DNA of 64,000 bases from positions 1-64,000 of the forward strand of contig NZ_CAMTIG010000004.1 of NCBI RefSeq assembly GCF_947072515.1. Reading direction: 5' to 3'. This stretch comes from an uncultured Clostridium sp. Lineage in GTDB: Bacteria; Bacillota; Clostridia; Clostridiales; Clostridiaceae. The notes below the pieces were generated by a model, which did no database searches, was not told the origin of the DNA, and was given only the letters and a program-made list of their open reading frames with translations. Below, piece after piece: positions 11,485-21,423 of the stretch; the stretch's first letter is position 1; every line of letters begins with the position of its first letter. The position numbers were made by a program, and so were the translations under genes.

Positions 11485-11513
11485 ATGAAAAAAAATACAA
11501 TTTGTAATATAAT
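11485..11513 (+). promoter_or_regulatory. Putative promoter of the RpiR gene
   Basis: ATGAAA, 17-bp spacer, TATAAT, about 38 bp before the start at 11551. The -35 is weak. Confidence 0.45.
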
Positions 11514-11550
11514 GGATATATAAAGGTTTTGGATTGTGAGGGGGAAGAAA

Positions 11551-12315
11551 ATGAAGTTAGATGAACTAGTTAATAAATATTATGGAAAACTAAATGAAAA
11601 TGACATATATATTTGGAATTATATAGTTAAGAATAAAAAAGAGTGTATGTTTTTAACTATAGACCAGATAGCAGTTAAGTGTAATGTATCTAGGACAACT
11701 ATTCTTAGATTTGCACAAAAGATTTCTTTGAAGGGATATAGCGAGCTTAAGGTCTATTTAAAGTGGGAAAATGAGGAGTGTATAGATACAGATTTAAATT
11801 ATTCAGAGATTATAAATAATGATATTACAAAGTTTATTGGAGATTTTAAACAGAAGGATTTTACGAATATTTGTAGTTTAATCCATGGATCAAAGAATGT
11901 ATTTGTTTATAGTTCTGGAGCACTTCAACAGAATGTTGCTATGGAGATGAAAAGAATCTTTGGCTTAAATGGAAAGTATTTTTTTGACATTCAGGGTGAA
12001 ACGGAAGCAAAGATTATGTCTAATAAAGTTACTCCAGATGATTTAATGATACTTATATCTGTTTCAGGTGAAGCTGAAAGTATGGTTCAGATAGGAAAGT
12101 TATTTCGTGTAAAGGGCGTTCCTATAATTTCTATAACGAGAATGAAGAATAATGATTTAGCTAAAATAAGTGATGAAAATTTATATATAAATACTTCGAT
12201 ACTAGATGTAAATACATATTTACAGTATGAAACTGTAAGTTTATTTTTTGTTTTAATTGAGATGTTATTTTTAGAGTATTGTACTTATAAGAAGAGTTTA
12301 GATAAGAAGGAATAG
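11551..12315 (+). CDS. MurR/RpiR-family sugar-phosphate regulator
   Basis: 254 aa from ATG 11551, preferred over GTG 11536 because GAGGGGG lies 6-8 nt upstream and the protein then starts MKLDELVNKYY. The N-terminal HTH_6 domain contains IAVKCNVSRTTILRFAQKI. The C-terminal SIS domain (about 110-240) has FVYSSGA and LISVSGEAESM, which bind phosphosugars in the family. It sits directly upstream of the alpha-glucoside PTS and GH4 genes, so it very likely senses a phosphorylated disaccharide or its product and controls them. Whether it activates or represses is not visible. Confidence 0.9.
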   Translation: MKLDELVNKYYGKLNENDIYIWNYIVKNKKECMFLTIDQIAVKCNVSRTTILRFAQKISLKGYSELKVYLKWENEECIDTDLNYSEIINNDITKFIGDFKQKDFTNICSLIHGSKNVFVYSSGALQQNVAMEMKRIFGLNGKYFFDIQGETEAKIMSNKVTPDDLMILISVSGEAESMVQIGKLFRVKGVPIISITRMKNNDLAKISDENLYINTSILDVNTYLQYETVSLFFVLIEMLFLEYCTYKKSLDKKE

Positions 12316-12320
12316 GGAAG

Positions 12321-12359
12321 AAATCATAGTTTGATTATAAATTGGACTATGATTTTTTT
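12321..12359 (+). terminator. Rho-independent terminator
   Basis: A 10-bp stem (AAATCATAGT / ACTATGATTT) flows into a T run. It separates the regulator from the PTS transcription unit. Confidence 0.8.
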
Positions 12360-12431
12360 GTGTGGTAATTTTCATAGATTTTGTGAAAAAATTCTATATA
12401 GAGATAAAAATTTCTAAATCCCCTTAAATTG

Positions 12432-12460
12432 TTGGAAACGTTTTTATAAAATGGTAAAAT
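12432..12460 (+). promoter_or_regulatory. PTS promoter overlapped by a CcpA (cre) site
   Basis: TTGGAA (12432-12437), 17-bp spacer, TAAAAT (12455-12460) with TGG just upstream. The -35 is part of TTGGAAACGTTTTTA (12432-12446), which fits the cre consensus WTGNAANCGNWNNCW at 14 of 15 positions. A 12-bp palindrome GTAAAATTTTAC (12454-12465) covers the -10. The layout implies catabolite repression by promoter occlusion; the palindrome may be a specific operator. Confidence 0.7.
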
Positions 12461-12494
12461 TTTACTCATAAAGATTAAGGGGGGATTTGCGGTT

Positions 12495-14078
12495 ATGATG
12501 CAAAAGATTCAAAGATTTGGAGGCGCAATGTTTACGCCGGTATTATTGTTTGCTTTTTCAGGAATTATGGTGGGATTTGCAATATTATTTAAGAATCCAG
12601 CAATAATGGGAAGCTTAGCTTCTGAAGGGTCTACATGGGTTAATATGTGGAGTTTAATTGAAGAAGGAGCATGGACAGTCTTTAGACAATTACCATTATT
12701 ATTTGTTGTTGGACTACCTGTAAGTTTAGCTAAGAAACAACAAGCTCGTGCTTGTATGGAAGCTATTGTTGTTTATTTAATGTTTAACTATTTCTTAAGT
12801 GCAATATTAAATATGTGGGGACCAACTTTTGGAGTTGATTTTGCTCAAGAGGTTGGAGGAACATCAGGACTTGCATTAATTGCAGGAATTAAAACTTTAG
12901 ATATGGGAATGATTGGTGCAATCGCTATATCCGGTATTGTTGTTTATATTCATAATAAATATTTTGACGTGGAACTTCCGGAGTTCTTAGGAACATTTAG
13001 AGGATCTTCTTTCGTTGTTATGATTGCATTTTTTGTTATGATTCCAGTAGCATTTTTAGCAGCATTAGTGTGGCCAAAAGTACAAGTTGTTATCGGCTCA
13101 CTGCAAGGATTCTTTACTTCATCAGGAGTTATAGGAGTATGGATGTATACTTTCTTAGAAAGAATACTTATTCCAACTGGTTTACATCACTTTATTTATT
13201 CACCATTCGTATTTGATTCAGTAGCAGTTCAAGGTGGAATAAATGCATATTGGGCAACTCACTTAGGTGAATTTGCAAACTCAACTCAAAGTTTAAGAGA
13301 ACTTTTCCCAGCAGGTGGTTTTGCATTACATGGAATGTCAAAAGTATTTGGATGTACAGGTATTGCTTTAGCAATTTACTCAACTGCAAAATCAAACAAG
13401 AAAAAAATTGTAGCAGGATTACTTATTCCAGCAGCATTAACAGCAGTTGTAGCAGGAATTACTGAGCCATTAGAGTTTACATTCTTATTCGTAGCACCAA
13501 TTTTATTTGTGGTACATGCTTTATTAGCAGCAACTCTTTCAGCAGTAGCTTTTGCTTTAGGAGTTTCAGGAAACTTTGGTTCAGGACTTATAGAGTGGGC
13601 AGCTTTAAACTGGATTCCGTTATTTAGTAATCATGCAATGACTTATGTAATTCAAGTAGTAGTAGGATTAGTTTTCACAGGAATATATTTTGTAGTATTT
13701 AGATTCTTAATTTTAAAATTTGATTTTAAAACTCCAGGTAGAGAAGATGATGAAGAAGAAACTAAGCTTTTCACTAAGAAAGATTATAAGGAAAAGAAAG
13801 CAGGCGGCAATATAAATAATGAAAAGGCAAAAAGCTTTTTACAAGGTTTAGGTGGAGCAGAAAATATTGTAGATATTAGTAACTGCGCAACAAGACTTAG
13901 ATTGTCTGTTAAGGATGAAACATTATTAGAAAAAGACGATTATTTTAAAAGAGCAGGAGCTCATGGAGTAGTTAGAAATGGAAAAGCTATACAAGTTATA
14001 GTTGGATTAAGTGTTGCCTCTGTAAGAGATGAATTTGAAAGAGAGGTTGAAAAGGAGCTAGAAAAAAATACAAAGTAA
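12495..14078 (+). CDS. PTS maltose/alpha-glucoside transporter EIICB
   Basis: 527 aa. The EIIC domain (about 1-415) belongs to the glucose superfamily: around ten membrane helices, LIPTGLHHFIYSPF and GITEPLEFTFLF sugar-site motifs. A charged linker leads to EIIB (about 440-520) with the phosphorylated Cys in ISNCATRLRLSV. No EIIA is fused or adjacent, so a shared EIIA must serve it. It imports and phosphorylates an alpha-glucoside. The co-located GH4 hydrolase (14776) makes maltose or another alpha-glucoside-6-phosphate the likely product. The start ATG at 12495 follows a rather loose GGGGGATTTGCGG SD; ATG 12498 is the alternative. Confidence 0.9.
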   Translation: MMQKIQRFGGAMFTPVLLFAFSGIMVGFAILFKNPAIMGSLASEGSTWVNMWSLIEEGAWTVFRQLPLLFVVGLPVSLAKKQQARACMEAIVVYLMFNYFLSAILNMWGPTFGVDFAQEVGGTSGLALIAGIKTLDMGMIGAIAISGIVVYIHNKYFDVELPEFLGTFRGSSFVVMIAFFVMIPVAFLAALVWPKVQVVIGSLQGFFTSSGVIGVWMYTFLERILIPTGLHHFIYSPFVFDSVAVQGGINAYWATHLGEFANSTQSLRELFPAGGFALHGMSKVFGCTGIALAIYSTAKSNKKKIVAGLLIPAALTAVVAGITEPLEFTFLFVAPILFVVHALLAATLSAVAFALGVSGNFGSGLIEWAALNWIPLFSNHAMTYVIQVVVGLVFTGIYFVVFRFLILKFDFKTPGREDDEEETKLFTKKDYKEKKAGGNINNEKAKSFLQGLGGAENIVDISNCATRLRLSVKDETLLEKDDYFKRAGAHGVVRNGKAIQVIVGLSVASVRDEFEREVEKELEKNTK

Positions 14079-14090
14079 CTGGAGGATGTT

Positions 14091-14552
14091 ATGAAAGAGA
14101 GTATTACATTAAAAGAATATAAGGTTTTAGATACAAGTGTCATTATCTTTATGTTGTTTCCATTTTTATTTTTAGCATATATCTATTTTATAGGAAGTGG
14201 AGATATTATAGGATTTATTTCAAAGAATCCTAAGGTAACTATAAGTTTTATAGGAGCTATGATAGTTCCATTTGTAGGGATAGGTTTAAAAAATATTAAG
14301 AAGATGCTTATTAACGAAAAGTTAGATGTGGCTTTAGTTAGCTTAATTTTACTTTTACTATCACAGATTTTTTTCTTTAATATTATTGGAATTGTAGCTA
14401 TTGGATTTTTAAGTTTTAAGATAGGAAAAAGTAGGGGAATAAAAATAAAGGGAATAGGAGAAAAGGTTAAGGGCGAGTATTCATTTTTTATATTTAATGG
14501 AATAATACTATTACTTTCAGTAATGTGCTTTATGTTAAGTTATAGATTATAA
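14091..14552 (+). CDS. Small polytopic membrane protein in the PTS operon
   Basis: 153 aa with about four to five hydrophobic helices (about 17-36, 46-65, 78-105, 130-150). The start lies 12 bp after the PTS stop with an SD (GGAGG), so it is co-transcribed. I recognise no family. Its place between transporter and hydrolase suggests an accessory role in uptake or the membrane, but this is inference. A strong terminator follows. Confidence 0.7.
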   Translation: MKESITLKEYKVLDTSVIIFMLFPFLFLAYIYFIGSGDIIGFISKNPKVTISFIGAMIVPFVGIGLKNIKKMLINEKLDVALVSLILLLLSQIFFFNIIGIVAIGFLSFKIGKSRGIKIKGIGEKVKGEYSFFIFNGIILLLSVMCFMLSYRL

Positions 14553-14564
14553 AAAATAGTTTAT

Positions 14565-14605
14565 ATAAGGAGGTTTATTTTAAGAAAATAAGCCTTCTTA
14601 TTTTT
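14565..14605 (+). terminator. Long-stem terminator
   Basis: A 17-bp fully paired stem (with two G-U pairs), left arm 14565-14581, AAG loop, right arm 14585-14601, then TTTTATTT. It separates the PTS pair from the GH4 gene. Confidence 0.85.
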
Positions 14606-14700
14606 ATTTATAGAGAAAAATTTAGGGCTGTGAAATTTCAACAAGAATGTGAAAGTTTTTTTGAATAGAGAGAGTTACCTAAAGGGCTTTATATTATTGA

Positions 14701-16101
<1,401 letters not shown>

Positions 16102-16160
16102 AAAAATACTGAAGCTATTTTTAAGAAAAGATTTCTATTCTTAAAAGAGAGTTTTAATAG

Positions 16161-16190
16161 AAAAAGCAGCTTATATAGGCTGCTTTTTTA
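16161..16190 (+). terminator. Rho-independent terminator
   Basis: A 10-bp stem (AAAAAGCAGC / GCTGCTTTTT) with a T tail lies 60 bp after the GH4 stop. Confidence 0.85.
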
Positions 16191-16356
16191 TAATGAGAAA
16201 TTACTAAAAAAAAGCTATGGATATATTTACATTTATAAAGTAATCCATTTTTTTTATTTAAATGGAAAAAATAAAGTAATAAAAGAAGAGGTTATTTTAT
16301 AGGAAAGTGTTTATTAAATGCCATATAAAAATAAAAAGTGAAAAATATAGAAATTG

Positions 16357-16365
16357 TGATATAAT
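16357..16365 (+). promoter_or_regulatory. Extended -10 promoter element for the 16407 gene
   Basis: TGA-TATAAT lies 41 bp before the ATG; the -35 is not obvious. Confidence 0.45.
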
Positions 16366-16406
16366 TGAAGCAAATATAAAGAAACTAAAGAAAAGGATGT
16401 GATTTT

Positions 16407-16949
16407 ATGTCATGTATCATAAGAATAAATTGTCTTTATAAGAAGAATAATCATTACGAAAATAAGTTTAAATTTAATGTTTTTAAAGACGATGAAGGAA
16501 AAGAATATGTTGAATGTGTTAATTCAGCTATTATTAGTAGAACAGTAGGGGAAGATATTATAGAATGCGCTAAAGCATTTAATGAGATAAATAAAGATTT
16601 AAGAGACAACTATACACCAAAGTTTTCAATTTCTTTAAATAAGATATCACTTAAGTGTAGTTGTTCATGTAAGGATAAGTTTAGAACATTTCCTTATGAA
16701 TCATTAGAAGATAATACAGAATTAAAGTGTATACTTTGTGGAAATACAGTATCTAATGAAGATTATTTAAAAATAAAAGAATGTTGTATTAAGTTAGAAA
16801 ATATAAATAAAGAATTACAGAAAAATAGTGAATACACTATATCAGTAGAAATGAGTTATAGACCAGATAATGCATCTATTTGTGCTCATGACTTTAAGGA
16901 AGGAAAAGACTTAAAGTTTCATCATCTGTTTTTAATAGAGTACAACTAA
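16407..16949 (+). CDS. Cysteine-rich protein of unknown function
   Basis: 180 aa; SD AAAGGATGTG. Cys84, Cys86, Cys88, Cys108 and Cys111 (CSCSC ... CILC) look like a zinc-binding knuckle in the middle of the protein, flanked by predicted alpha/beta regions. It has no signal peptide or membrane segment. I recognise no family. It is 71 bp upstream of the zinc-ribbon protein at 17021 on the same strand, with no terminator visible between them, so they may be co-expressed. Confidence 0.65.
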   Translation: MSCIIRINCLYKKNNHYENKFKFNVFKDDEGKEYVECVNSAIISRTVGEDIIECAKAFNEINKDLRDNYTPKFSISLNKISLKCSCSCKDKFRTFPYESLEDNTELKCILCGNTVSNEDYLKIKECCIKLENINKELQKNSEYTISVEMSYRPDNASICAHDFKEGKDLKFHHLFLIEYN

Positions 16950-17020
16950 AATTATTGTAATAGAAAAAAATGTAATCGTTTCTAAAAGGAAAACTAAGGA
17001 GAAGATTGGAGAGAATATTT

Positions 17021-19171
17021 ATGTTTTGTTCAGAATGTGGTGGAATAATAATGGAAAATGAAAAAGTTTGTTCAAGTTGTGGTGCAAAGGTAACAGCACT
17101 TGGAAAAACATATGAAAAAGAGTTAAATGATGAAAAAGGTCTTTCTGTAAGAACTTATGCACTTACTGAAGACAAGATAATGTTTAAGCTTGGAGATAAG
17201 TATATCTCTTTTCATAAAAATGCAGATAAGACTATTTTATTTAATATGATAGAAAAAATTGGTGAAAACTATGGTGAAGACTTTATTTTCGCTTTAAATA
17301 AAGAAGTTAAAAACTTTGAAGGAATGCTACAGTATTTAAATGATGTAGTACTTGAAAGATATTACGGTATTATTGAAATTATAAAAGATAAAGGTGATAA
17401 GTGGGGATATAAAGATTTCTCAGAAGTTTATACTGAAAAAGTAAATAAAACAGAATTTAAGATTTATCCAATTATAAATTATCTAAAGGTTAAAAAAGAA
17501 GATGGAGATAAAAAGATAGAGGAAGGTCTAGAAAAAAGAAATACTAGAAAAGAATCTAGAGAACTATCTTATGCAGAAGAAAATGATACATCAGGAAAAA
17601 TAAAAGCAGATGCTAAAAATAAAGCAAGTGGAGCTTTTCACTCTTTAATTAATGGAATAGGAAATGCAAAAACAAATATAGATGTAAAAATAGAGTTGAA
17701 AAAAGAATATGATTCTAAAGAGAGAAGAGAAAAAATAAGAAAAGCTATAGAAGATGATATAAAGAATATGGCGGATATAGCAAGGGATTTAATCAATGAT
17801 AAATATAAAGGTGAAGTATTAAAAAGCCTTTATTCAGAAGAAGATAAGAGTGTAGCTATAGAAAGTTATATTCAGCTTGGAAATAAAGAAACTGATGAAG
17901 AGCGCTTAGATTGTATAAGAGAAGTAATCCAAAAATGGGGAGACTTTGAAGGAATATACATAGATACCCTAGCTTTATATCCAAAAGGAATAGATGGATT
18001 AGATGAAGTTTTAAAATTCTTTTATTTAGATGGAAAAGAGTTAAAAGCTAAGGCTAAGAAGAGAAAAGATGATATTAAAAAGTTAGAAAAATATTATGGG
18101 AAAAAAGCTATGTATATTGGAAAATGCCTAGAGAAAAATAGTGTATTCCAAAAATATAAATTTAAGTTTGATAAAGATTTAAATGAGCAGTTTAAAACAG
18201 TATCTAGTAAGCTTAAAAAGAATTTTGCATATATAAATGATAAAGATTTAAAAGAAGATAATTTAAAACTTTCTATATTAGCTTTAGAAAATTATTGCTC
18301 TTTAGAAGATGAAGTTCCTTTAGTTTTATATAATTATGAAAGTACATATAAAAATGTAGAAGGAATTTTTATAACTGATAAAAGAGTTTATTATAAGAAT
18401 AAAGAAGGGGAACCTTCATTTAAAGAAATAAAAGATTTAACTTATAACTCAATTGCATATAGTATAGAAACTAGAAAAATATTTATGGAAAATGAATCTA
18501 CAGATATTTTTATTGAAAAAGAAGGAGATGGAATAAAGCTAATAGATACATTAACTTATTTTATTATGTTAATAAAATTCTCTTCATCTATAAATGGAAA
18601 TTATAGCTTTAATGATGAAATAGATTTAAAAATAAAGTTTTATAATGATTATAAAGAAGTAAAAGGTTACGGGGTGGTTGAAGAAAAAAGACTAGAAGAA
18701 GCCTTAAAGAAAAATAGTCTTTACCATAAAGTAAAAAATGATTTTAATGGAGATTTAATTCATGATATAAATGTAACTTGGGGCGAAAGAAACTTTAAGA
18801 AGCTAATGAATTTAAATTATTTAAAAGATGAAACTAATATGGAAAAGATGAGAGAAAAGCTAGAGAAAGCAAAGGATTCTTATGGTATTACAGAAGGTGA
18901 ACAAGGTTTAATTCTTTATGATAATACTTTATTAGGAACAGGAAAAGATGGATTCATAATAACTGATATTACAATATCTATAAGAGAAGGACTTCTCTTA
19001 AAAACTACAAAGATGAGTTTAGATAAATATACTAAATTTATAATGAGAGAAGATAAGATTATATTTTCAAATGAAACTATCTTAGATTTATCTGGTATTG
19101 GAGATAATGACAAAATAGAAGTAAAAAGAATAATGGATATTATTTTAAATCTTATTTTAGTAAGATTATAA
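17021..19171 (+). CDS. Zinc-ribbon protein with PH-like domains
   Basis: 716 aa from ATG 17021, chosen over TTG 17006 because GGAGAG lies 7 nt upstream and the protein then begins with a zinc ribbon (MFCSECGG; Cys3, Cys6, Cys17, Cys20). A long Lys/Glu-rich, largely helical middle follows. Two regions look like bacterial PH/GRAM-type domains: about 435-505 (VPLVLYNYESTY...GIFITDKRVYYK) and about 625-715 (GLILYDNTLLGTGKDGFIITD). These domains bind membranes or proteins. No catalytic motif is seen and there is no transmembrane segment. Function unknown. Confidence 0.65.
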   Translation: MFCSECGGIIMENEKVCSSCGAKVTALGKTYEKELNDEKGLSVRTYALTEDKIMFKLGDKYISFHKNADKTILFNMIEKIGENYGEDFIFALNKEVKNFEGMLQYLNDVVLERYYGIIEIIKDKGDKWGYKDFSEVYTEKVNKTEFKIYPIINYLKVKKEDGDKKIEEGLEKRNTRKESRELSYAEENDTSGKIKADAKNKASGAFHSLINGIGNAKTNIDVKIELKKEYDSKERREKIRKAIEDDIKNMADIARDLINDKYKGEVLKSLYSEEDKSVAIESYIQLGNKETDEERLDCIREVIQKWGDFEGIYIDTLALYPKGIDGLDEVLKFFYLDGKELKAKAKKRKDDIKKLEKYYGKKAMYIGKCLEKNSVFQKYKFKFDKDLNEQFKTVSSKLKKNFAYINDKDLKEDNLKLSILALENYCSLEDEVPLVLYNYESTYKNVEGIFITDKRVYYKNKEGEPSFKEIKDLTYNSIAYSIETRKIFMENESTDIFIEKEGDGIKLIDTLTYFIMLIKFSSSINGNYSFNDEIDLKIKFYNDYKEVKGYGVVEEKRLEEALKKNSLYHKVKNDFNGDLIHDINVTWGERNFKKLMNLNYLKDETNMEKMREKLEKAKDSYGITEGEQGLILYDNTLLGTGKDGFIITDITISIREGLLLKTTKMSLDKYTKFIMREDKIIFSNETILDLSGIGDNDKIEVKRIMDIILNLILVRL

Positions 19172-19179
19172 TTTTTAAG

Positions 19180-19214
19180 CATCAGAAAGCAAAAATGTTT
19201 TCTGGTGTTTTTTT
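19180..19214 (+). terminator. Rho-independent terminator
   Basis: A 9-bp stem (CATCAGAAA / TTTCTGGTG, one G-U) is followed by seven T. Confidence 0.75.
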
Positions 19215-19243
19215 ATATTCAAATAAAAATAATTACCAAAATA

Positions 19244-19252
19244 TGGTATAAT
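19244..19252 (+). promoter_or_regulatory. Extended -10 element for the NERD-helicase gene
   Basis: TGG-TATAAT, 69 bp before the ATG at 19321; the -35 is weak. Confidence 0.45.
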
Positions 19253-19320
19253 TATAAAAGATATTATGAAAATAATTAAAGAATTAAATTAAGAAGTTTT
19301 GAGACAGAGAGGGATAGAAT

Positions 19321-21252
19321 ATGGCTGTAGTTATACCGAGTAAAAATGAGATTATGGAAACTAAAGTTAAGCCAAGAGAGGAAATACTAGAACTTATTGA
19401 AAAGTTAGAAGAAGAGTTAGATGATTCATATAAAATATTTTTCAGAGCCTACTTAAATGGAGGACATCCAGAGATTATAGTTTCTAGAAGAAAGTATGGA
19501 ATATTTATAATTGAGGTTAAAGATTGGAAGCTAGATGATTATAAATATGAGAGTTCTGTTGGAAGGTATGGAAAAGTTAAAGAGAGAAAAAAGGGAATAG
19601 ACTATATAATAGAAAATCCTATAAGGAAAGTACAAGGATATAAAGATAGTTTATATGAATTATACTCTTATAAACTTTCTATGCTTAAACTAAAAAGCAG
19701 AATGTATTATGGGTTAGTAAAAACGGGAGTATATTTCTTTAATGAAAATGAAGAGAAAGTTTCTGATTTCTTTAAAAGTGAAAATAAGGGATGTAATTTA
19801 GTTAAAAGGTTTGGATGTGATTCAGATATATCTCAAACTATTAAGGAAGCTCTTAAGTATGGAGATTATAGATTAGATAATATATTTAAGGAAATAGAGG
19901 ATGAAATAAAACCTAGATATAGTAATAGTATTAATTCTAATGAGCTGAAATTAAACAAAAAACAAAAGGAATTAATAAGAAGTAAAGAAGGATTAAACAA
20001 GAAAATTAAAGGCGAATCAGGAGCAGGAAAAAGTACTGTTATTGCTTATAGAGCAGTAGATGCATTAAGAAAAAATCCTAATAGTAGAGTTTTGGTTCTA
20101 ACATTTAATATAACTCTTAGAAATTATTTAAGAGATAGAATAGGAGATGTAAGAGGAGAATTTAGCTTTAGTAGCTTTAATATTATACATTTTTATGGAT
20201 TTATGGCTCAACAGAATGAAAAGTATGGAGTTTTAGATGGGCAAAGGGAAGATTATGAAAATCTAGAAATAGATATTTTTAAAGGTGTAAAAATAGAGGA
20301 AGAAGAAAAATATGATTCAATATTAATTGATGAGGGGCAAGACTTTAAGTATGAATGGTTTAGATGTTTAAAAGAAACCTTTTTGAAAAAAGATGGTGAG
20401 TTTTTAATATTTGCAGATGAAAAGCAAAATATATATGGTAGAGCACTTGAAGAAAAACTAGTCAAAACAAATATTAGAGGAGATTGGGGAGAACTTAAAA
20501 ATTCCTATAGAACAAAAGGGAATCTATTAAGGCTTGCCTATGAGTTTCAAAGTGAGTTTTATAGAGATAAATATAAATTGGATCTAGAACTTCTTCAAGA
20601 GAGGCAGTTAGTTTTAGATATTATGGAAGAAGAAATGGACTATATATATTCAGAAGATATAGATTTAAAATCTATTTTTTATAAGATAGAGGAAACTATG
20701 AGAAAAGAAAGGATAAGTATCAATGATATTACTATCTTAGGAGATAGAATACCAGAACTTAGAGCATTAGAATATTATCTTAGCGAAAATTATGGAATAG
20801 ATTGTGAAACCGTTTTCGAGAGGGAAGAGGATTATAGATACCTTAGAGATAAAAGGGATTTAGAAATAGAAGAGATAGAAAAGGAAATAGAAGAAAATAA
20901 AGAAAAATTTAATCAAAGAGAAAGACGAGAAATTATGGAGAAGAAGAGCAGAATGCTTTTTGAAATTGATAAAAAGTTTAGAGCAGACTTAGATGGATTA
21001 AGAAAAATAAAGAAGTTTGGGTTTAATCAAAAAAGTGGAAAACTAAAAATTTCAACTACCCATAGTTTTAAAGGATGGGAATCAGATTATGTTGTTCTTA
21101 TTTTAGAAAAAAATCATAAAAACACAACACCAGAGCTAATATATACAGCAATTACAAGGTGTAAAAAGAAACTTATTATCTATAATCGAGGGAATGAAAA
21201 GTATAACCAGTTCTTTGAAAGAGCAGTTTTATATAAATTTGTACCTTGTTAA
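19321..21252 (+). CDS. NERD-domain/superfamily 1 helicase-like protein
   Basis: 643 aa. The N-terminal NERD (nuclease-related) domain, about 25-160, shows the GIFIIEVKDW signature with Glu-x-Lys of a PD-(D/E)XK-like fold. The UvrD/REP-like motor follows: Walker A GESGAGKST near 231, ILIDEGQDF near 336 (motif II, DEGQ variant), SYRT near 399, THSFKGWESDYVVL near 580 and YTAITRCKKKL near 607 (motif VI). A coiled, Glu-rich insertion lies at about 515-565. Such fusions are predicted to process DNA, and some belong to phage defence systems, but no defence partner is recognisable here. It has its own promoter after a terminator. Confidence 0.85.
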   Translation: MAVVIPSKNEIMETKVKPREEILELIEKLEEELDDSYKIFFRAYLNGGHPEIIVSRRKYGIFIIEVKDWKLDDYKYESSVGRYGKVKERKKGIDYIIENPIRKVQGYKDSLYELYSYKLSMLKLKSRMYYGLVKTGVYFFNENEEKVSDFFKSENKGCNLVKRFGCDSDISQTIKEALKYGDYRLDNIFKEIEDEIKPRYSNSINSNELKLNKKQKELIRSKEGLNKKIKGESGAGKSTVIAYRAVDALRKNPNSRVLVLTFNITLRNYLRDRIGDVRGEFSFSSFNIIHFYGFMAQQNEKYGVLDGQREDYENLEIDIFKGVKIEEEEKYDSILIDEGQDFKYEWFRCLKETFLKKDGEFLIFADEKQNIYGRALEEKLVKTNIRGDWGELKNSYRTKGNLLRLAYEFQSEFYRDKYKLDLELLQERQLVLDIMEEEMDYIYSEDIDLKSIFYKIEETMRKERISINDITILGDRIPELRALEYYLSENYGIDCETVFEREEDYRYLRDKRDLEIEEIEKEIEENKEKFNQRERREIMEKKSRMLFEIDKKFRADLDGLRKIKKFGFNQKSGKLKISTTHSFKGWESDYVVLILEKNHKNTTPELIYTAITRCKKKLIIYNRGNEKYNQFFERAVLYKFVPC

Positions 21253-21423
21253 AACATTAAGAAAAAAATTGGAATATAAGTTGGAAATTGACGAATGATT
21301 TATGGTGATTAAAAAGGATAAATAAAATATAATTATATAGTTACAGATATTAACTTAAATGTATTTAAAAGTAATACATAATAAGGATTTTGTATAAAAA
21401 AGAATATAGAGGGAGGAGATGTG

